Assembly: GCF_002975205.1 (NCBI RefSeq)
Contig: NZ_PCOC01000001.1
Location: 62,001-126,000 of the forward strand
Source: Ochrobactrum vermis
GTDB taxonomy: Bacteria; Pseudomonadota; Alphaproteobacteria; Rhizobiales; Rhizobiaceae
Direction of reading: 5' to 3'
DNA: 64,000 bases
The position numbers were made by a program, and so were the translations under genes. Each line of letters begins with the position of its first letter. Positions within the stretch are counted from its first letter, which is position 1. The notes under the pieces are model-generated. The model was not told where the DNA came from, did no database searches, and saw only the letters and a list, made by a program, of their open reading frames with translations. Positions 47,404 to 56,193 of the stretch are shown piece after piece.

Positions 47404-48213
47404 ATGGAAAAAGACATGACCAAAGACGCAGTTAAAGCCACAAGCTGGCTCGATCTGGCCAATCCGACGCGGTTCCTCGCCTTTGCAGGCAAGGTATTGC
47501 CATGGCTGGCCGGGCTTTCCGCACTGTTTCTGGCGGCTGGCCTCTATATGGTCTTCTTCCTGTCACCGGAGGACTACCAGCAGGGCATGACGGTCCGTAT
47601 CATGTATATCCATGTGCCTTTCGCATGGCTTTCCATGATGTGCTACTCGATCATGGCCGTTTCGGCGCTGGGCACGCTGGTCTGGCGGCATCCGCTGGCC
47701 GATGTCTCGATCCGAGCCGCCGCTCCCCTGGGCGCCATGTTCACCGCGCTAGCGCTTGCCACCGGTTCGCTCTGGGGCAAGCCGATGTGGGGCACGTGGT
47801 GGGTGTGGGATGCGCGGTTGACCTCGGTCTTCGTGCTGTTTTTGATGTATCTCGGCATTATCGCGTTGTCGCGCGCCATGGATGATCCGGCAAGAAGCGC
47901 CAAGCCTGTGGCGGTGCTCACGCTGGTCGGCTTCATCAACATCCCGATCATCAAATTCTCGGTCGACTGGTGGAACACGCTGCATCAGCCAGCTTCGGTG
48001 TTCCGCATGGACGGCCCCACCATCGACGCGTCGATGCTGCGTCCGCTTTTCGTGATGGCTATCGGCTTCTCGCTTCTGTTTTTCACGCTGCACATGATGG
48101 CCATGCGCAATGAAATCTGGCGTCGCCGCGTGGCGTCTATGAAGAAGCTTGCCGCACGCAATGCCGACCGCAGTGCCGACCGCAAGGCCAAGGCACAGGA
48201 GGGCGCGGTATGA
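47404..48213 (+). CDS. ccmC: Haem-handling protein CcmC
   Basis: A 269-aa membrane protein that loads haem on CcmE. The tryptophan-rich motif WGTWWVWDARLTSVFVLFL is clear, flanked by haem-binding histidines (YIHVPFAW and NTLHQPAS). Its stop overlaps the ccmD start (ATGA). A second in-frame ATG lies four codons after the first. Confidence 0.95.
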   Translation: MEKDMTKDAVKATSWLDLANPTRFLAFAGKVLPWLAGLSALFLAAGLYMVFFLSPEDYQQGMTVRIMYIHVPFAWLSMMCYSIMAVSALGTLVWRHPLADVSIRAAAPLGAMFTALALATGSLWGKPMWGTWWVWDARLTSVFVLFLMYLGIIALSRAMDDPARSAKPVAVLTLVGFINIPIIKFSVDWWNTLHQPASVFRMDGPTIDASMLRPLFVMAIGFSLLFFTLHMMAMRNEIWRRRVASMKKLAARNADRSADRKAKAQEGAV

Positions 48214-48377
48214 ACCATCTCGGCTATGTTCTGGCCTCCTATGGCATCACGGTCGCGGCGCTCGTCGTCACCATCGGCTGGATATTGATCGATCAGCGCA
48301 TCCAGAAAAACGAATTGAAGCGGCTTGAGGCGCAGGGCGTGCGCCGCCGTTCTGCAAAAGCCCCCGGTAAAGCATGA
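48210..48377 (+). CDS. ccmD: Small haem-exporter protein CcmD
   Basis: A 55-aa protein with one membrane helix (ITVAALVVTIGWILI) and a basic tail, beginning MNHLGYVLASYG, typical of CcmD, which helps release haem-loaded CcmE. It overlaps ccmC and ccmG by 4 bp each (ATGA). Confidence 0.9.
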   Translation: MNHLGYVLASYGITVAALVVTIGWILIDQRIQKNELKRLEAQGVRRRSAKAPGKA

Positions 48378-48994
48378 TGACCGAAACAACCGAAAAGCCC
48401 GCAGTACCTAAAAAGCGCTCAACATGGGTTGCCCTGCTGCCGCTGGCGATTTTCGTCGGACTGGCGGCGGTTTTTGCCGTCCAGCTTCTGTCGGGCAAGG
48501 ACAATACGACGATACCTTCTGCGCTGATCGGCAAGCAGGCACCGCAAACGAACCTGCCGCCCGTCGAGGGTCTGGTGCGCGATGGCGCGCCCGTGCCGGG
48601 CCTCAATAGCGATGACTTCAAAACAGGTCCGGGGGGCAAGCTGACACTGGTCAACGTCTGGGGATCGTGGTGCGTTCCCTGCCGTCAGGAGCATCCGCTC
48701 TTGATGGAAATCGCCAAGGACGAGCGCATCCGCGTGGTTGGCCTCAATTACAAGGACCAGCCCGAAAATGCGCGCCGCTTCCTCGGCGATCTCGGCAATC
48801 CCTTTGCCGCTGTCGGCGCCGACCGCGCAGGACGCTCAGCCATCGAATGGGGCGTCTACGGCGTACCGGAAACCTTCCTCGTCGATCAGAATGGCAAGAT
48901 CATCTACAAGCATGTCGGGCCGTTCACGCCGGAATCCGTTAAGAACGATCTGATGCCAGCGGTGGAGGACGCGCTAAAAAAAATAGTGTTTTAG
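48374..48994 (+). CDS. ccmG: Thiol-disulfide oxidoreductase CcmG (DsbE)
   Basis: A 206-aa periplasmic thioredoxin anchored by an N-terminal helix (about residues 17-37). The active site WGSWCVPCRQEHP and the family insert GVYGVPETFLVD are present. It reduces apocytochrome c thiols. It is the last ccm gene; the convergent foreign-looking gene ends only 10 bp away. Confidence 0.95.
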   Translation: MMTETTEKPAVPKKRSTWVALLPLAIFVGLAAVFAVQLLSGKDNTTIPSALIGKQAPQTNLPPVEGLVRDGAPVPGLNSDDFKTGPGGKLTLVNVWGSWCVPCRQEHPLLMEIAKDERIRVVGLNYKDQPENARRFLGDLGNPFAAVGADRAGRSAIEWGVYGVPETFLVDQNGKIIYKHVGPFTPESVKNDLMPAVEDALKKIVF

Positions 48995-49004
48995 ATTTCA
49001 GCCA

Positions 49005-49901
49005 TCATTCGTCTTGTGGGCCTTCTTTCCAAAGTACGGCTTGTTTCCCAAACATTTCTGCATCTGCTTTAATTGCAGCGAATTGATCAGAGTTTTTGAA
49101 TGTATCTAGATTGTTCAAAACATTTTTTTGGATTTTTTGTCTTTGTGGACCAGATATTTTTGACATCGCCTCAGAAGAGTACTGCGCCTTTTCCTTGAAC
49201 ACATCGAGCAATCCTATAGGTACAGTAAATTCACCTGGCTTAATAATACCATCTCGGACATGAACCTTTGTACCAACCCAAGGGTCTGACCCTTTTTGGA
49301 TTACTCCGAATATCATAAAACTTCCAAGCTTAGAAAATGTCATAAGTGATCGACTAGATCCGATAATATCTAAAGTAATTGCTCCACTCATGAAGCGGTT
49401 GAAATTATTTGGCAGGTCACGAATATTCGTAGATTCCGCAAGATCGAAAATCAATAAATGTTGTTCAAATTCAGATGGATGTGGAAAATCTCCCTTCAAA
49501 AATCCTCGCCAACGTTGTTCAGCTTTGTCCATAAGAGTATTTTGTTCATCCGTATATTCTGCTTCTGGATTGTGCCCTCGTGTGAATTTCAAAACGCGCC
49601 ACGAAACAGAAACGCAGAACTTTAAAAGCCAATCACTATAGGTTACTTTTCTTTGTCCAGAGTGCCATGGGTGAAAAAGTTTTGTCGCAAATGCTGTTTC
49701 GTATTTGCTAAATTTTGTTTCGCAATCACCGCATAACCAATGTAATTTTAGACCATCCTGAACTCTTTTGTTCGGGTTTTCAGTATGTCTAATATGCCCG
49801 GAGCCGGATCTACTGCGTAACCAGCGAAAAATAAAGGCTGGCAGAACATGGCTTTCTTTCAAAGGGCTTTTTTGGTCACAGAAGGCGCATGCGTCGGTCA
49901 T
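49005..49901 (-). CDS. AT-rich acquired gene: HNH-like zinc-ligand protein
   Basis: A 298-aa protein in DNA clearly poorer in G+C (about 40% by eye) than the surrounding genes (about 60%), so probably acquired. The N-terminus has C5-x2-C8, then KESHVLPAFIF with H19, and LCGDCETKFSKYETAF with a second CxxC, a layout like HNH_5-type treble-clef domains, but with Glu where the last His or Asn of HNH nucleases is expected. The remaining 200 residues show no known domain or membrane helix. GAGA precedes the ATG and TTGACC lies about 35 bp before it. It may be a nuclease-related or defence protein; the function is not known. Confidence 0.72.
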   Translation of the reverse strand: MTDACAFCDQKSPLKESHVLPAFIFRWLRSRSGSGHIRHTENPNKRVQDGLKLHWLCGDCETKFSKYETAFATKLFHPWHSGQRKVTYSDWLLKFCVSVSWRVLKFTRGHNPEAEYTDEQNTLMDKAEQRWRGFLKGDFPHPSEFEQHLLIFDLAESTNIRDLPNNFNRFMSGAITLDIIGSSRSLMTFSKLGSFMIFGVIQKGSDPWVGTKVHVRDGIIKPGEFTVPIGLLDVFKEKAQYSSEAMSKISGPQRQKIQKNVLNNLDTFKNSDQFAAIKADAEMFGKQAVLWKEGPQDE

Positions 49902-49950
49902 CCAAAATATCTCTGTCTGACAATAAAATCAGGTCAAGTTTTGCATGAAG

Positions 49951-49975
49951 AAAAGGGCCCGTTAAGGGCCCTTTT
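49951..49975 (-). terminator. Terminator of ilvD
   Basis: A 10-bp stem AAAAGGGCCC with a 5-base loop and flanking T-run, 18 bp after the ilvD stop. Confidence 0.88.
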
Positions 49976-49992
49976 GAGAACAGGTGGATGAC

Positions 49993-51828
49993 TTAATCCG
50001 GCAATTTCCGCACCGCGCCCTTGGCAGCACTGGTTGCCATGGAGGCATAAGCCTTCAGCGCGGTTGAAACCTTGCGCTTGCGCTCTTCGGTTGGCTTCCA
50101 GCCGGTTGCTTCCTGCTCGGCGCGGCGTTCTGCCAGCGTTGCATCGTCAACAGCCAAATGGATCTTGCGGTTCGGAATATCGATATCGATGATATCGCCT
50201 TCGCGCACCAGACCGATGGTGCCGCCTTCGGCTGCTTCCGGCGAGACGTGGCCGATGGAAAGGCCCGAAGAGCCGCCCGAAAAACGTCCGTCGGTGATCA
50301 GCGCGCAGGCTTTGCCCAGACCCTTCGACTTCAGATAGCTGGTCGGATAGAGCATTTCCTGCATGCCGGGACCGCCGCGCGGGCCTTCATAGCGGATCAG
50401 CACAATGTCGCCAGCCTTGATCTTGCCGTTCAAAATGCCGAGCACAGCCGTGTCCTGGCTTTCGAAAATGCGGGCCGGGCCGGAGAATTTCAGGATGGAA
50501 TCGTCCACGCCCGCCGTCTTCACGATGCAGCCGTCTTCGGCCAGATTGCCGTAAAGCACGGCCAGACCGCCATCCTGACTGAAAGCATGTTCCTTGGAAC
50601 GGATAACGCCGGTTTCACGGTCGGCATCGACGCTGTCAAAGCGGCGCTCTTGTGAGAATGCAACCTGTGTCGGCACGCCACCGGGAGCTGCCGAATAGAA
50701 TTTGTGCACCATTTCGCTCTTGGTGCGCGTGACGTCCCAATGATCGAGCGCCTTACCCATGGTTTCGCTGTGCACGGTTGGCAGCGCGGTATTGATCAGG
50801 CCTGCCTTGTCGAGCTGGCCGAGAATACCCATGATGCCGCCTGCGCGGTGCACGTCTTCCATGTGAACCGTGTTGTTGGCAGGCGCGACCTTGCAGAGCA
50901 CCGGTACGCGGCGCGACAGACGGTCGATATCGGCCATGGTGAAGTCGATTTCGGCTTCCTGCGCGGCTGCAAGCAGATGCAGGACCGTATTGGTCGAGCC
51001 GCCCATGGCGATATCGAGCGTCATGGCATTTTCAAAGGCCGGGAAGCTCGCAATCGAGCGCGGCAGCACGTTTTCATCGTCCTGCTCGTAATAACGACGG
51101 GCGAGATCGACGACCAGATGACCGGCTTCCACAAACAGGCGCTTGCGGTCGGCATGGGTTGCGAGTGTCGAGCCATTGCCCGGCAGCGACAGGCCGAGCG
51201 CTTCGGTGAGGCAGTTCATCGAATTCGCGGTGAACATGCCCGAGCACGAACCGCAGGTCGGGCAGGCGGAGCGTTCAATCGCCTTGACCTGATCGTCGGT
51301 GTAGCTGTCGTCAGCGGCTGCAACCATCGCATCCACGAGGTCGAGCTTCTTGACCTGATCATCCCAGATGACCTTGCCTGCTTCCATCGGGCCACCGGAA
51401 ACGAACACGACCGGAATATTGAGGCGCAATGCGGCCATCAGCATGCCGGGGGTGATCTTGTCGCAATTGGAAATGCAGACCATCGCATCGGCGCAATGGG
51501 CATTGACCATATATTCGACCGAGTCGGCGATGAGTTCGCGCGATGGCAGCGAATAGAGCATGCCGTCATGGCCCATGGCGATGCCGTCATCGACCGCAAT
51601 GGTGTTGAATTCCTTGGCGACGCCGCCAGCGCTTTCGATTTCGCGCGCGACGAGCTGGCCTAGATCCTTCAGGTGCACATGGCCGGGCACGAACTGGGTG
51701 AACGAGTTCACCACAGCGATAATCGGCTTGCCGAAATCCTCATCCTTCATGCCGGTGGCGCGCCATAGGCCGCGCGCACCCGCCATATTGCGGCCGTGGG
51801 TGGTTGTTCGCGAACGATAAGGAGGCAT
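49993..51828 (-). CDS. ilvD: Dihydroxyacid dehydratase
   Basis: A 611-aa iron-sulfur enzyme of valine, leucine and isoleucine synthesis. Cluster and active-site blocks [35 protein letters not shown] and [21 protein letters not shown] are intact. The ATG at 51828 has AAGG nine bases upstream and gives the standard length; an in-frame TTG two codons earlier is not needed. Confidence 0.96.
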   Translation of the reverse strand: MPPYRSRTTTHGRNMAGARGLWRATGMKDEDFGKPIIAVVNSFTQFVPGHVHLKDLGQLVAREIESAGGVAKEFNTIAVDDGIAMGHDGMLYSLPSRELIADSVEYMVNAHCADAMVCISNCDKITPGMLMAALRLNIPVVFVSGGPMEAGKVIWDDQVKKLDLVDAMVAAADDSYTDDQVKAIERSACPTCGSCSGMFTANSMNCLTEALGLSLPGNGSTLATHADRKRLFVEAGHLVVDLARRYYEQDDENVLPRSIASFPAFENAMTLDIAMGGSTNTVLHLLAAAQEAEIDFTMADIDRLSRRVPVLCKVAPANNTVHMEDVHRAGGIMGILGQLDKAGLINTALPTVHSETMGKALDHWDVTRTKSEMVHKFYSAAPGGVPTQVAFSQERRFDSVDADRETGVIRSKEHAFSQDGGLAVLYGNLAEDGCIVKTAGVDDSILKFSGPARIFESQDTAVLGILNGKIKAGDIVLIRYEGPRGGPGMQEMLYPTSYLKSKGLGKACALITDGRFSGGSSGLSIGHVSPEAAEGGTIGLVREGDIIDIDIPNRKIHLAVDDATLAERRAEQEATGWKPTEERKRKVSTALKAYASMATSAAKGAVRKLPD

Positions 51829-52073
51829 TTTCAAACCTTTTAGGAACTATTCTAATTGTAACCGTTATGACAGAACCGTTTCCGCAGAGCAAAGCGCAAT
51901 TTGCCCCATATTGCCCGATATTATCGGGAGGGGCGGGACCGTTTGCAGGCTTGCGGACAACGGAAAGGGTTCCGGCGTGCGACGATTTTCGCAGGCGCAG
52001 ACAAGGCAAACTAGCACATTATTGTTATAATGCAAAAGATTTCGCGCTGGAAACGTAAGGAAATTACCCGGCC

Positions 52074-52520
52074 TTAAGAGGAGGCACCGGCCATGGCGGT
52101 ATCGAGCAGGGCGTTGGCTGTCTTCATCCGCTGTTCTGCAGCGGGGCGAAACTCTTCCGGCAGGCGGTCCGGATGATTGCTGGCGGCAAAGCTGCGACGA
52201 CGACGCTGCAGCTCGGCACGCTTCAAGCCCGGCTGCAAGTCCAGCTCGTGGCGGATTGCATCCGGTGACTGCTTCTGCATGCGCGCGGCCAGCTCCTGCT
52301 TTGCCTGTTCGGGCCCGATTACGGTCTCCGGCAAACTTCCAATGTCGAACAGGCTTTCGAGGTCGTCCGGTTGTCGCGGCATCGCTGGCGTATCGCCAAG
52401 CTCTGCGGACAAGATCGCGGAGGCAAACCCGAATTGCGGCCGACGAATGTCGTCCGCCGGGCCTGCGTCAGCCTCGACTTCCTTCAGCACAGTTGCAAAA
52501 TCGGGAAATGTCGGCTGCAT
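52074..52520 (-). CDS. C-terminal J-domain protein
   Basis: A 148-aa protein whose last 60 residues form a J-domain-like hairpin: LKRAELQRRRRSFAASNHPD with the HPD tripeptide near residue 116, followed by FRPAAEQRMKTANALLD. The N-terminal half is acidic and without a known domain. It lies nine bases after the response-regulator gene on the same strand. J-domains stimulate DnaK; the client is unknown. Confidence 0.78.
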   Translation of the reverse strand: MQPTFPDFATVLKEVEADAGPADDIRRPQFGFASAILSAELGDTPAMPRQPDDLESLFDIGSLPETVIGPEQAKQELAARMQKQSPDAIRHELDLQPGLKRAELQRRRRSFAASNHPDRLPEEFRPAAEQRMKTANALLDTAMAGASS

Positions 52521-52529
52521 CCTGCCCCG

Positions 52530-52904
52530 TCACACCACATGCGAAACGAGGGCGGAAGCCAGCGTTCGCGTCAGCACGGATGGCGGGATAGGCTTTTGGA
52601 AAACGGGCACTTCCGGATAGCGCGCTGCCAGACGGGGAGGCAATCCGCCGCCGGTGTGGATGACCACGAAGACATTCCGGCTCTTCAGCCGGTCCAGCAC
52701 AGCTTCCACATCGCCATCGGCAAGGTTCACATCAAGAATGGCCGCATCTATTTCATTGCGGTTGATGATGTCTATCGCCTGCCGGACGGTGCCGACCGGA
52801 CCGAGAACGGTTCCGTTCGCATCCTCGACAGTCGCGGCGACATCAAGGGCGACGAAAATCTCGTCTTCCACCACCAAAACCCGCCGCTGTCCAAGATCGT
52901 TCAT
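52530..52904 (-). CDS. Stand-alone receiver-domain response regulator
   Basis: A 124-aa protein consisting of one REC domain: VLVVEDEIFVALD (acidic pocket), phospho-acceptor Asp in AAILDVNLADGD and Lys in VFQKPIPP. There is no output domain. Related single-domain regulators of Rhizobiales act on other kinases. The ATG at 52904 follows GGAGG at a longer spacing; a GTG one codon earlier is an alternative. It is probably co-transcribed with the J-domain gene. Confidence 0.9.
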   Translation of the reverse strand: MNDLGQRRVLVVEDEIFVALDVAATVEDANGTVLGPVGTVRQAIDIINRNEIDAAILDVNLADGDVEAVLDRLKSRNVFVVIHTGGGLPPRLAARYPEVPVFQKPIPPSVLTRTLASALVSHVV

Positions 52905-53036
52905 CACTTGTCTCGCTGCCTCCCTTTTGAGGTAAGCCCTTCACGCAAGAAATGCGCGAGCGCAAGCAGAGGTTCCCTTGGCCGACATGATAATTCGCTA
53001 ATGGTGAATCAAACCTTTACCAGCCTGGCAACAGTG

Positions 53037-53273
53037 TCAGAAGGCGGTGAAGGTCAATGTCGTCAGCGAGCGGATGATATTGGGAATGTTGAGAACATTC
53101 TCGTTGATGAACTTGCCGATATCCTGATCCTCGGCGATGTAGATCTTGGCCAGAAGGTCGAATTCGCCGCTGGTGGAGTAGAGCTCGGAGACGATTTCGC
53201 GCTGAAAGAGCGTATCGGCAACCTCATAGGTCTTGCCGGGGGCGCACTGCAGTTGCAGGAAAACGGGCTTCAT
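53037..53273 (-). CDS. Lrp/AsnC ligand-binding domain protein without HTH
   Basis: A 78-aa protein that is just the RAM (AsnC C-terminal) domain: VFLQLQCAPGKTYEVADTL, TSGEFDLLAKIYI and NIPNIIRSLTTLTF. It lacks the DNA-binding part. GGAAG precedes the ATG. Such small proteins form octameric effector sensors. Confidence 0.9.
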   Translation of the reverse strand: MKPVFLQLQCAPGKTYEVADTLFQREIVSELYSTSGEFDLLAKIYIAEDQDIGKFINENVLNIPNIIRSLTTLTFTAF

Positions 53274-53538
53274 GTCTCTTCCTTTCGCGACGGGACTGCG
53301 TGGCGCATATGATAGCGCATATCACGGCAATGTTTGCAGGTTACAAACACGGACGGCTCGATGAAATCAAGAGCGAAAACAGGGCGGATCGTGACATCCG
53401 GTCTAAGGGTCGTGTCCGCAGTCCTGTCCTGCATGCATGGCTGGTTTACCGGGGCGTTTTAATTTACTCAATTGTAATTTTCTTGAGAGGACGCAATAAG
53501 ACTTCTCCCAGAAATTGTAATTTGCGCGTCCGATTTAT

Positions 53539-54687
53539 ATGAAGTTCGTACTCCCTGCCGTTCTGTTGCTGTTCTCGCTCGCCTTTTTCACGGCGTGGCT
53601 GTCCGATCGCGGCCGCCAGTTTCTGGTGTCCAGCAGCGCTTGCTTCCTGTTGATCGGCCTCGCAATGCTGGTCCAGCTTGGCAATTTTCCTGCAGACGAC
53701 AGGCTGAACACAGTGCTTTCAGCTGCATTTTATGTCGGCGGCACGCTGGTTGGCGGTTACGGCATTCTGCAGCGCAGTGATCTGCGCCTCACATCTGCTT
53801 TTTACATATTGAGTTTCGCGCTCATCGTCGGCGGCGTCTGGTATTACTGCTATATCGAGCCAAATCTTCTGTCGCGGGTCTATGTGCTCAATCTCGGCAT
53901 GGCCACGCTGATCCTTTCTTTCGCATGGCAGACACGAGGCCTGTTCAAGGGTGCGCTGGTCGACAAACTGCTGCTGGTCATGCTCGTTCTGGTGGCATTG
54001 CAATTCGTGCCGCGCACGCTTCTCACCGCCCGCTCCCTGCTCGGGGAGGTCGACGGTGAAAATTTCGCAATGACGGTATTCTGGCAATGGACGGTGTTTT
54101 CCACTGCCGTCGCCGCAGTGCTCACCGGCTTTGCCTTGCTGGCCGCCGCCGGTTATGACCGGATCGGCGAGCTGTCGCATGAGCGTGACAGCGATCCCCT
54201 GACCGGACTTCTCAACCGGCGTGGGCTGGAAATGCGTTATATCGCGTTTTCACAGGCGAGAAAGGGCGTGCCGGGCTGGGTTGCCGTATGCGATATCGAT
54301 TACTTCAAGGCATTGAACGATGCCTACGGCCACGCGGCGGGTGATGCGGTCCTGAAGGAATTTGCCGGGATTTTGCGCAAGCTCATCGGCGAACGGCCGT
54401 TGATCGCCCGTACCGGTGGCGAGGAATTCGTGATCTGCCTCGATGACATGCACGCCGAGAATGTTTTCCAGCTTATGGAAGGCGTACGGCAGAACATCGA
54501 GAGGCATCGCTTCCAGCATCTGTCCGAAGGAACCAGTGTCACATGCAGCATCGGCTGCGTCCGCATGCCGGAACAGGGCGATTTCTGGCAGACGGTCGAT
54601 CAGGCCGATAAAATTCTTTATGCCGCCAAGAACGAAGGGCGCAACCGCACCCATGTGGAAGGATTGGGCCCGAACAGCGCCGATTAA
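53539..54687 (+). CDS. Membrane-bound diguanylate cyclase (GGDEF)
   Basis: A 382-aa protein with an N-terminal MASE-like block of about six hydrophobic segments (to residue 205) and a C-terminal GGDEF domain (about 215-375) that makes cyclic di-GMP. Active-site motif RTGGEEFVICLDD, metal site CDIDYFKALNDAYGHAAGD and start DPLTGLLNRRGLE are intact. The inhibitory RxxD site before GGEEF is absent. No EAL domain follows. Confidence 0.9.
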   Translation: MKFVLPAVLLLFSLAFFTAWLSDRGRQFLVSSSACFLLIGLAMLVQLGNFPADDRLNTVLSAAFYVGGTLVGGYGILQRSDLRLTSAFYILSFALIVGGVWYYCYIEPNLLSRVYVLNLGMATLILSFAWQTRGLFKGALVDKLLLVMLVLVALQFVPRTLLTARSLLGEVDGENFAMTVFWQWTVFSTAVAAVLTGFALLAAAGYDRIGELSHERDSDPLTGLLNRRGLEMRYIAFSQARKGVPGWVAVCDIDYFKALNDAYGHAAGDAVLKEFAGILRKLIGERPLIARTGGEEFVICLDDMHAENVFQLMEGVRQNIERHRFQHLSEGTSVTCSIGCVRMPEQGDFWQTVDQADKILYAAKNEGRNRTHVEGLGPNSAD

Positions 54688-54830
54688 TCTATTCGCAGGG
54701 ATGAAATTTGGGGATGGCGGTTTTTAAGGTTGGCCTTCGATAACATTCCGGTGATGATCCGCACATTGCCGCAAATCATGCTTATTATCGCCGCCCATAA
54801 TGCGATTGCCGAGGAGTTCCTGAAAGTCCG

Positions 54831-55244
54831 ATGAAATTCATGTCCGTTGTGTTGCCTGCGTCCGCTTTTGTCAGTCTCCTCCTTCTTGGCCTGGCGGTTT
54901 CTCCGTCTTCTGCGATGAACGCCTCTGAAAAAGCCCAGCTTGAGAAGCTCGACCCGGCAACCCGTCTGGAGCAGCGCTGCGACGTGGAGGCCATGGAACG
55001 CATCACGCGGGAGCAGAACAAGTTTTCGGTCGACAAGGTTCTGGCCTATGCTTTCTCCGATCCGGTGACCAGGAAAAACTCCATCAAGGCCGATGGCGCA
55101 GCCTTCCGCAGCCGGGAACACTGGTACAAGCTGTCCTTCGTCTGCAAGACGGACGAGGAACACATCAATATTGTTTCCTTCCGCTATGACATCGGCGATG
55201 AAGTGCCCCAGAACCAGTGGGACAAGCATTACCTCGTCCCTTAG
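54831..55244 (+). CDS. DUF930 family exported protein
   Basis: A 137-aa protein with a signal peptide (about 28 residues, ending SSAMNA) and the DUF930 block LDPATRLEQRCDVEAMERI, AAFRSREHWYKLSFVCKT and the end DKHYLVP. Two cysteines may form a disulfide. The stop codon lies at the left edge of a repeat element. The function is unknown. Confidence 0.87.
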   Translation: MKFMSVVLPASAFVSLLLLGLAVSPSSAMNASEKAQLEKLDPATRLEQRCDVEAMERITREQNKFSVDKVLAYAFSDPVTRKNSIKADGAAFRSREHWYKLSFVCKTDEEHINIVSFRYDIGDEVPQNQWDKHYLVP

Positions 55245-55382
55245 AGCCTGTTCCAAAAGTCGTCCTGTGCGGCTGCAAATGGCAATATCTGCGTTCCGGT
55301 GCTCACGTACCTTGAGTACGCTCCGCTCCGTTACTCGAAAATCACCATTTTCGCACACACACGCCGCTTTTGATCAGGCTCT
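55243..55382. repeat. Type B element with terminal inverted repeats
   Basis: The 140-bp element runs from AGAGCCTG to its complement CAGGCTCT, with further imperfect pairing inside. The middle (TCTGCGTTCCGGTGCTCACG, GTACGCTCCGCTCCG, TACTCGAAAATCAC) matches the copies at 19 and 25 kb. It starts within the stop codon of the DUF930 gene. Confidence 0.78.
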
Positions 55383-55455
55383 TAGAGCGCATCCCGAAAA
55401 GTGTGAAACGGCTTTCGGTTAAGATGCGTGTTAAAACAAGTATTTAGAGCGCGCC
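55383..55455. repeat. Type A palindromic repeat, copy 3
   Basis: GAGCGCATCCCGAAAAGTG, CGGCTTTCGG and GATGCG form the core hairpin. The second hairpin is incomplete, ending against the stop codon of the MliC-like gene. It follows a type B element directly, as at 25 kb. Confidence 0.75.
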
Positions 55456-55842
55456 CTATTCTTCAGAATCGTCGGAACGGCAGGCCGAAAGCAGCGTCAC
55501 TTCCTTGGCGGTGTGATCGGCTTCGAGATGGCTCAGCACGGCCTGACCGTCCTTGTCGCTCCAGCGGTAGCTATCCTGCTCATCGATGGCGACGTACTTC
55601 TTGAGATTATCGTGCCATTGGAGCGCGATCATCTTGCCCTCGGCGTCGAGAACGGCAAAGCCGGGGGCATCGCCGTTACGAATATAGGTGACAGGCACGA
55701 CAACCCCGCGTTCGCAGATGTAATCGACCCGTTCGATAGCATTTGTCTGGGAGTTCTGCGCCGACGCCGACAATGCGGAAGCGAGCGTCAAACCCGCTAC
55801 AATCGTCGGCAAGACGTAAAATTTGCCTGTGCTGTATGCCAT
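55456..55842 (-). CDS. MliC-like lysozyme-inhibitor-family protein
   Basis: A 128-aa periplasmic protein with a signal peptide ending at SASAQ (about residue 29). The MliC/PliC fold is suggested by VDYICERGVVVPVTYIRN, VLDAEGKMIALQWHDN and the paired cysteines near residues 43 and 120. Family members inhibit C-type lysozyme. AGAGG precedes the ATG at 55842. The key loop residues cannot be assigned with certainty. Confidence 0.8.
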   Translation of the reverse strand: MAYSTGKFYVLPTIVAGLTLASALSASAQNSQTNAIERVDYICERGVVVPVTYIRNGDAPGFAVLDAEGKMIALQWHDNLKKYVAIDEQDSYRWSDKDGQAVLSHLEADHTAKEVTLLSACRSDDSEE

Positions 55843-56193
55843 GATTGAAAATCCTCTGGTCAGCCAATTCAGCATCTTGAAGATATTCCTTCGCCGCAAG
55901 GGTTCAAGGCCGGATGGGTTTCCTTGGTTAATGGTCGAAAGCGCCCGAAAAAAGATTACCGGCCGACCGATTTCCTGCAACCGAAACAGGTTTAGTGCGT
56001 TGTTAGCCTGCCGGTCGCGAGATCGGCTGAGGCCCGGATGAATACTTGCCCCCCGCAACCCCAATCCGGGCCTCACTTTTGGGGAGCGGAACACCTATCC
56101 CTCAATTTATTGGGATTGTTTCCGAATGGGGAAAGCTTAGTTCATATGAAACCCAATTAATCAGAAAACTATAATAAGTTCCGGTGATTTTTC
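55843..56193. other. 351-bp gap with tandem hairpins, possible small RNA
   Basis: No gene is seen. A 12-bp perfect stem TGAGGCCCGGAT (56028-56039 and 56064-56075) has a C-rich 24-base loop and is followed by CTTTT; a second hairpin ATCCC-N10-GGGAT lies at 56097-56116. The region may hold a small RNA in addition to two promoters. Confidence 0.45.
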
